From: Calamus simplicifolius
Taxonomy: Eukaryota > Streptophyta > Magnoliopsida > Arecales > Arecaceae
Direction: 5' to 3'
NCBI GenBank assembly: GCA_900491605.1
Contig: UESW01004079.1
Location: 1,117,328-1,181,327, forward strand
Length of the DNA stretch: 64,000 nucleotides
Position numbers and translations under genes: made by a program. This document shows, piece after piece, positions 59,263-64,000 of this stretch. Numbering within the stretch: the stretch's first letter is position 1; each line of letters starts with the position of its first letter. Under the pieces are notes generated by a model. It did not search any database. It was given only the letters and a program-made list of their open reading frames with translations, and had not been told where the DNA came from.

Positions 59263-59790
59263 CCCCGGTATGCTGAGGATGGCGTTGTAAGGGGATCAGA
59301 GCTTGGTCACGAGGAAATCCATGAGCATGGTAGCCACGCGGGGCCAGGTGCCAGCTCGGACTGACAGAGTGATGACCCCTTCAGGGATTATGGAGTCACC
59401 CGTAAAGCCCACTAGGGTGGATTCCATCGGTCGGAGGCTTTCTACCCGGAATTTTAATCTCACAAAGGTATCGAAATACAAAACATTAACAGAGCTTCCA
59501 CTATCAATCAGAATACGGTGTACATCATAGTTGTTCATGTTTAGAGACACAACCAAGGCATCATCATAGGGGTATTGTACCTCCTGAAGGTCTTCATCGG
59601 AGAAAGTAAGTTCATCAACCCGAGCTTTCTTCAGTGGGTTCTCCTCCTCGCCTGACCAAGAAGATGGGGATCCGGCCGTCGTTATCACATTGACGTTGCT
59701 GATAACTGGAGGATTTGATGGTGAGAGTTGGCGAGGTTCAAGTTGGTGATTCTCTTCATCATTCGGCTCAGGGGGGCCCCTGAACCGGTT
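59263..59790 (-). pseudogene. Protease of Gypsy-C
   Basis: An open minus-strand frame at 59688-59296 has VHRILIDSGSSVNVLYFD (Asp-Ser-Gly active site) and GDSIIPEGVITLSV, and extends into the flap region before hitting the deletion junction. It is better preserved than in Gypsy-B. Confidence 0.8.
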
Positions 59791-61242
59791 CAGTCTGCCT
59801 CACCGGATCAGCTGCTCGATCTCATTCTTGAGCTGCCAACAGTCCTCGGTGTCGTGCCCGTAGTCTCGGTGGAAGCGGCAGTACTTGGTTGGGTCCCTCC
59901 GAGCTCCATTGCCTCGAAGAGGAGGGGCCCAAGGAAGTTGACACTCGATCTCCATCAGGATCTGAGCTCTTGGCGCGGTGAGGGGAGTATAGTGGTCGAA
60001 CCTTCGAGCCGGACTCCGAGTTCGGTCTCAAGGCGGCGGTGGAGGAGCTCTACGGTGGCGAGGTGGGCTAGCGCAGCGGTGGGCTCGCTACCTATCCGAG
60101 CCCTTTGCCTCTTTCTTTTTCATCTGCTCGGCCCGAGCTGACCTCCTCGATTCTTCCATCCTGGCATACTTATCCGCCAGGGACATCATGTCTGAAAGGC
60201 TCTTCAGGTAGTTAACCTCTAGAGATAGGTAGAAGTCTCCCTCCTTGGACACTCATTCGACCAGGGCGGATATGGCCACCTCATGGTTGAGGTGGTCCAC
60301 TTCTAGAAGGGCCATGTTGAAGCGGCCAAGGTAATTCTTCAGCGATTCCCCCTTTCTCTGCTTGACCTCGGAGAGGGAATCGGATCTCCGTCATTGACGA
60401 CGGCTACTGACGAACTGGCTGATGAGCAAACAGCTCAGCTCGTCAAAAGAATCAATGGAACCTGGTTTCAAGCTATTGAACCAGGTTCGGGCAGATCCCC
60501 TTAAGGTGGAGGGGAAGGCTCTACATAAGATCACATCTGATTCCCCGTGGAACATCATGATGGATCTGAAGCTGCTAAGATGGTCATCAGGATCGGTGGA
60601 TCCATGATACTGCTCGATGGCGGGGAACTTGACATGAGAGGGAATCACTTCCCTCATGATCCTCTCAGAGAAGGGAATGCCTTGCTCCGCTTTCGGCTGG
60701 GATGGAGGAGCTTGCTTGGCGGCGTCTAACTCCCGACGCCATTCTCGCTGCATCTCCTGCATCTATTGTCTGATCCCTTCATCTAGAGTGGTATGAGGGA
60801 TCGGGCGAGGAGAAGATGGCAGCGATGTCAAATCCTAGGAAGACACCGGGGAAGGGGAGCAAAACTGTCTAGACCCGAGCAGGCTCTTCCCTCCAGCTCG
60901 CCGTAGCACCGGCTTCATCTTTGCAGGCCGGTGACCGCGATCTGCCGCCCCAGGCAGGTCGGAGGAAGAAATCGTTGGCGAGGCAGGGGCAGAGGCTTCC
61001 TCATGAGGCTGAGAAATAGGGACAGCAGCTCCAGGGATCGCCTGGAATCCCTGGACCAACTGGGTCAATGCTTGGACCTGCTGAACCAGAGCGGCGAACT
61101 AGTCCAGGGTTACTGCCATTGCCGGTGGCGAAGGAGTTTCAGTTGGCGGTGGTAGCGGAGGTGCTGCACCGCTGATCGGATCAGACCTTTGAGAGGCAGC
61201 CTGATCTTGAGCTTCAGATATAGCTCTCTTCCGATTGGCCAT
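59791..61242 (-). pseudogene. gag polyprotein of Gypsy-C
   Basis: Minus-strand ATG at 61242. The N-terminal region has VQALTQLVQGFQAIPG. The capsid is open at 60762-60391 with MQEMQREWRRELDAA, FPAIEQYHGSTDPDDHLSS and SARTWFNSLKPGS. A HRDYGHDTEDCW-type knuckle lies near 59870. Interrupted by frame changes near 60360 and 60760. Confidence 0.75.
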
Positions 61243-61327
61243 TAGAGGATGCTTTTCTCTGGTTCTTAAGTCTTGTCTCTTGGATCACAAGTTTATGGGA
61301 CTTGAGGCCCTTCCTTTAGTGTCAATC

Positions 61328-62350
61328 TATTGCCGCAAAAATTCATTCTCCGACTCGGGTGCGCTTCTGGCTTCTGATCCGGATGTCGATCTCGCTACCT
61401 CGGGATGGAACCTGTAAGACAGTCTGCATGCAGAGGGTGTTGTGGGGGTTACCCTCTACGGAGGACCCTTCGATGCCCAAGTTAGTGAAGATTCACAGCA
61501 AGCAGATGTGAAGAGAAGACTCTCACAGAGGAGCTCCCCTTTTTTGGCAGGCATTCTCTCTCGAGAGCTCCGAGTTCAGGGAGAGCTTCAATGGAGTAGG
61601 AGAGCAACTGTAAGAACTGTGTAAAGAATGGGCGTAGAATGGCCGTACCTGAGAGATTTGAGGGTGGTGGTATTTATAGGCGATCACCTGATTCTTTGGA
61701 CGTGCTCTAGATGAGGTCTGAAAACTGTTAGGATTCGAGACGGATTCGAATCAAGTTTGTTATGAGTCCGGTAGGGTCCGTATCTTAACAGTTAGAGGAT
61801 CGACGGCTGGAAGAGCTGGTTGATGCCTTAAGATTCAGTGATTACATAGACCTAGGCTGTTCTCGCAAATCCTAGGCCACTTCTGGGCATGATTCGCCGC
61901 CTGAAATCTTATTCAGCTATAGTTGATTTAAACTCTCCCGCGCCGGATTCCGCAGAGGTATTTTGAATGCCGTGGTTGGCCTGAATGAGGAATATCCTGG
62001 TTTTCCGAAGTGTAAAATGGATCGGCTCGAATGACTGAGGAATAGCTCGGCTCAGACGATCGAAGTATAAGGATAGCTCGGGCTACCAAGGAATGAGGAT
62101 GCTCGGCTCGAATGGCCGAAGTATAAGGATAGCTCGGGTTACCGAGGAATAAGGATAGCTCGACTTAGATGGCCAAAGTATAAAGGTGGCTCGGATTGTC
62201 AGGATGATCCGACTTCATCAAAGCTGATTTGACCTTATCGCTAGAATGTTACCCCAGCTGGCAAGCTGGCAAGCAGGGTATTTGGATTGGATGCAACCCC
62301 ATCGCCAATATGAGCGATCAATAATGCAATGATAATTTTATTCCTCGTTA
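61328..62350 (-). repeat. 5' LTR of Gypsy-C
   Basis: It pairs with 51250-52273. Its ends are worn: TATTGCCG instead of TGTTGCCG and CCTCGTTA instead of CCTCATCA. A worn PBS follows on the minus strand (ATTGACACTAAAGGAAGGGCC-like, near 61300-61325). Confidence 0.8.
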
Positions 62351-62357
62351 GTTATGC

Positions 62358-63213
62358 TATCAGAATTTTCCCTTAAGAACTGTCTGTGTTCCTGAACAGA
62401 GATTGAATAGTAGCATCGTTACTCCAATTATGGAGAAGAGCGAACCAGAAGCATTGATGGCAGGAGAAAGGTAAATTTTAGGGTGTCTAAGCTGGGCTCA
62501 GATGAGGCATGACAGTAAGGTCTCAATTGCTTGGAGGAAAAATGAGCATGAGGAATAATGATTCCTAAAATAAATTAAAAAAATACCTTTTATTAGTTGG
62601 AGGTTTATCAACGATAAGAAGGATTTTTCATATTAGGAAGTGACTATTTTCTTGTACATGACCGAATCTTCTTATTCCAAAATTATACTTAAGTCCATAA
62701 ACAAAATAATTTTTTATTCAATAATTTCTAATATATTATATTATAATTAAATAATGATATAATTGTAATATTATATATTATAAAAATACTAAGTTATATT
62801 TCAATCATCATTATAATATTATAATGTGATCAATATATTATATTGTATTAGCTTACAACTAATATTAGATATTGTTTTGTGCTTAACAATTGTGCATGAT
62901 TAGATTAGGTTTGAGCCAATTAAGCATAAAAGTGTCTTTGTGGAGCCTTTTCTATAGCCAATCAAAATACATCAAAATTATTTTATAAGAAATCTACTTC
63001 TTAGGAATTCATTTCCTAAGCGTGTACTCCTCAAGATCCACTTTTCCAATGTTATCTTCTTCATTTTCCAAACGAGGCCTCAAGGGAGGAAGCAGATGGA
63101 GAACACTACGAAGAGCCAGAGAAGGGGAGCAATAGGAGGGGAGGGATTTACTCACTAATTATGAGGACATCATTAATCATCATATATCTTTTGAGATCAA
63201 TCGTGAGGATATA
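62358..63213. other. AT-rich host DNA between Gypsy-C and the TRIM
   Basis: It includes a TATTATATTATAATTA-type stretch at 62690-62860. No gene or RNA was recognised. Confidence 0.4.
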
Positions 63214-63401
63214 TGTGATAACCCTTCCAATAGTTTCATATCGAAAAATTGAGAGTTAGTTAAGTGATTTATATATTGTAAAGTAAGAAGGATAAGCCAT
63301 CAATTAGATCACTTTTTGGGCTGTGGTGGCCCAAGATGGTGTGGACCTTGTCCGTCTTGCTTTCTTGTAACGAAACGGATCCGTGGGCCCGGGTCATTAC
63401 A
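63214..63401 (+). repeat. Left LTR of the TRIM
   Basis: Starts TGTGATAACC and ends GGGTCATTACA; contains 'ggaccttgtccgtctt', shared with the right copy. Confidence 0.85.
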
Positions 63402-63469
63402 ATATGGTATCAGAGCCACGCACCAGTCGAAAGTGCATGAGCTAAGTGCCACACAGGGCAAAGTGCTAC

Positions 63470-63640
63470 ATCGATGGGAGCCACCTCTTGAATCTATGGG
63501 AGCCACATGATAAAGTGCTACATTGATGGGAGCCACCTACATCGATGGGAGCTACCTCTTGAACCTGTGGGGGCCACAGGACAAAGTGCTACATTGATGG
63601 AAGCCACCTCTTGACCCTGTAGGGGCCACCTCTAGAATCC
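63470..63640 (+). repeat. Minisatellite inside the TRIM
   Basis: Irregular repeats of 'gtgctacattgatgggagccacctcttga' and 'tgtgggggccac' fill most of the interior between PBS and purine tract. Confidence 0.7.
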
Positions 63641-63707
63641 TGCCTGCCTGATGGTTGTGATCAATTGACTCTGACGACGAGGACATCGTCTTTGTAAGGG
63701 GATAGAT

Positions 63708-63899
63708 TGTGATAACCCTTCTAATAGTCCCACATCAGGAAATTATGAGTTGGTTAAGTGGTTTTTATATTATAAAGTAAGAAGGACAAGCCACCAATTA
63801 GATCCCTTTTTGGGTGAGCTATGATGGCCTAAATTGGTATGGACCTTGTCCGTCTTACTTTCTTGTAACGAAACAGACCCATAAACCTGAGTCGTTACA
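63708..63899 (+). repeat. Right LTR of the TRIM
   Basis: Starts TGTGATAACC after AAGGGGATAGAT and ends GTCGTTACA. It differs from the left LTR at scattered positions. Confidence 0.85.
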
Positions 63900-64000
63900 A
63901 CATCATATATCAATGAAGGTAAACATTCCTAGAATAATTCTACGAATATTTACCTTCAGAGCTTGCTGTGAGACAAAAATTACATCAACTAATTCAAGCA

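Larger units (their letters stand above)
51250..62350 (-). mobile_element. Gypsy-C, Tat-like Ty3/Gypsy retrotransposon with deleted RT
   Basis: Minus-strand element of the Gypsy-B family. LTRs are at 51250-52273 and 61328-62350. GTTATGC flanks both sides (51243-51249 and 62351-62357), longer than the usual 5 bp, probably by chance extension. Gag, protease and the last part of integrase remain. The RT, RNase H and first part of integrase are missing through one deletion near 59262. Its opposite-strand genes are better kept than those of B. Confidence 0.85.
63214..63899 (+). mobile_element. TRIM (terminal-repeat retrotransposon in miniature), 686 bp
   Basis: Two LTRs of about 190 bp (63214-63401 and 63708-63899) both start TGTGATAACCC and end GTTACA/ATTACA. 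Three bases after the left LTR the initiator-methionine PBS TGGTATCAGAGCC starts at 63405. A purine tract (AAGGGGATAGA) precedes the right LTR. The 306-bp interior has no coding capacity for gag or pol. No clear 5-bp target duplication was found (atata on the left, acatc on the right). Such elements move only with enzymes supplied by other retrotransposons. Confidence 0.85.

Noticed and set aside
1..64000. tRNA, rRNA or organelle DNA insertions
   Set aside because: I looked for conserved tRNA arms, rRNA blocks and plastid gene fragments by eye and saw none. TGGTATCAGAGC at 63405 is a PBS, not a tRNA gene.
1..64000. Endogenous pararetrovirus in the repeat-rich parts
   Set aside because: All RT-bearing stretches have LTRs, PBS and integrase of Ty3/Gypsy or Ty1/Copia type; no movement-protein or coat-protein features of caulimovirids were seen.

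Overview
The window is nuclear DNA of a flowering plant. Two host genes have GT-AG introns, one of them encodes a plastid ribosomal protein, and most of the rest is nested LTR retrotransposon sequence of plant types. The repeat load would fit a large-genome monocot such as a palm, but the species cannot be fixed from the sequence alone.

Two host genes are secure, and they lie tail to tail near the middle. A plastid ribosomal protein bL28 gene (+, 36960-39474, two exons, 155 aa) faces a Rho GDP-dissociation inhibitor gene (-, 47507-40172, five exons, about 231 aa). Weaker host signals are a 47-codon acidic first-exon candidate at 3167-3307 (-), isolated exon-like segments at 8339-8457, 20288-20363, 20892-20973 and 35480-35714 (+), and a 69-74 aa reading frame near 48.6-48.8 kb.

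The rest is mobile DNA. From left to right: the 5' end of a truncated Ty3/Gypsy element (-, 1 to about 2.6 kb); an internally deleted Ty1/Copia element (+, 4429-8314, TSD GGCAG); Gypsy-A (+, 8562-19972, TSD TTTAG); Gypsy-B (-, 21247-35466); a hAT-like inverted-repeat element (36286-36815); a MITE-like element in the bL28 intron; LINE 3' tails in and beyond the RhoGDI gene; Gypsy-C (-, 51250-62350, flanked by GTTATGC); and a 686-bp TRIM (63214-63899).

Gypsy-A, -B and -C share a Tat-like plan: gag, protease, reverse transcriptase, RNase H, a second RNase H and integrase on one strand, then a tandem-repeat array, then a multi-exon gene on the opposite strand encoding a protein of the 'putative gypsy type transposon' (Transposase_28-like) kind. 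All sense genes are decayed. The opposite-strand genes have their own TATA boxes, introns of about 75 nt and poly(A) signals. B and C also carry a second opposite-strand unit with TATA box, a 104-aa reading frame in C and AATAAA in C. The arrays of all three elements are built from short inverted repeats, so each is potentially a string of small hairpins. These opposite-strand units and hairpin arrays are the most interesting content.
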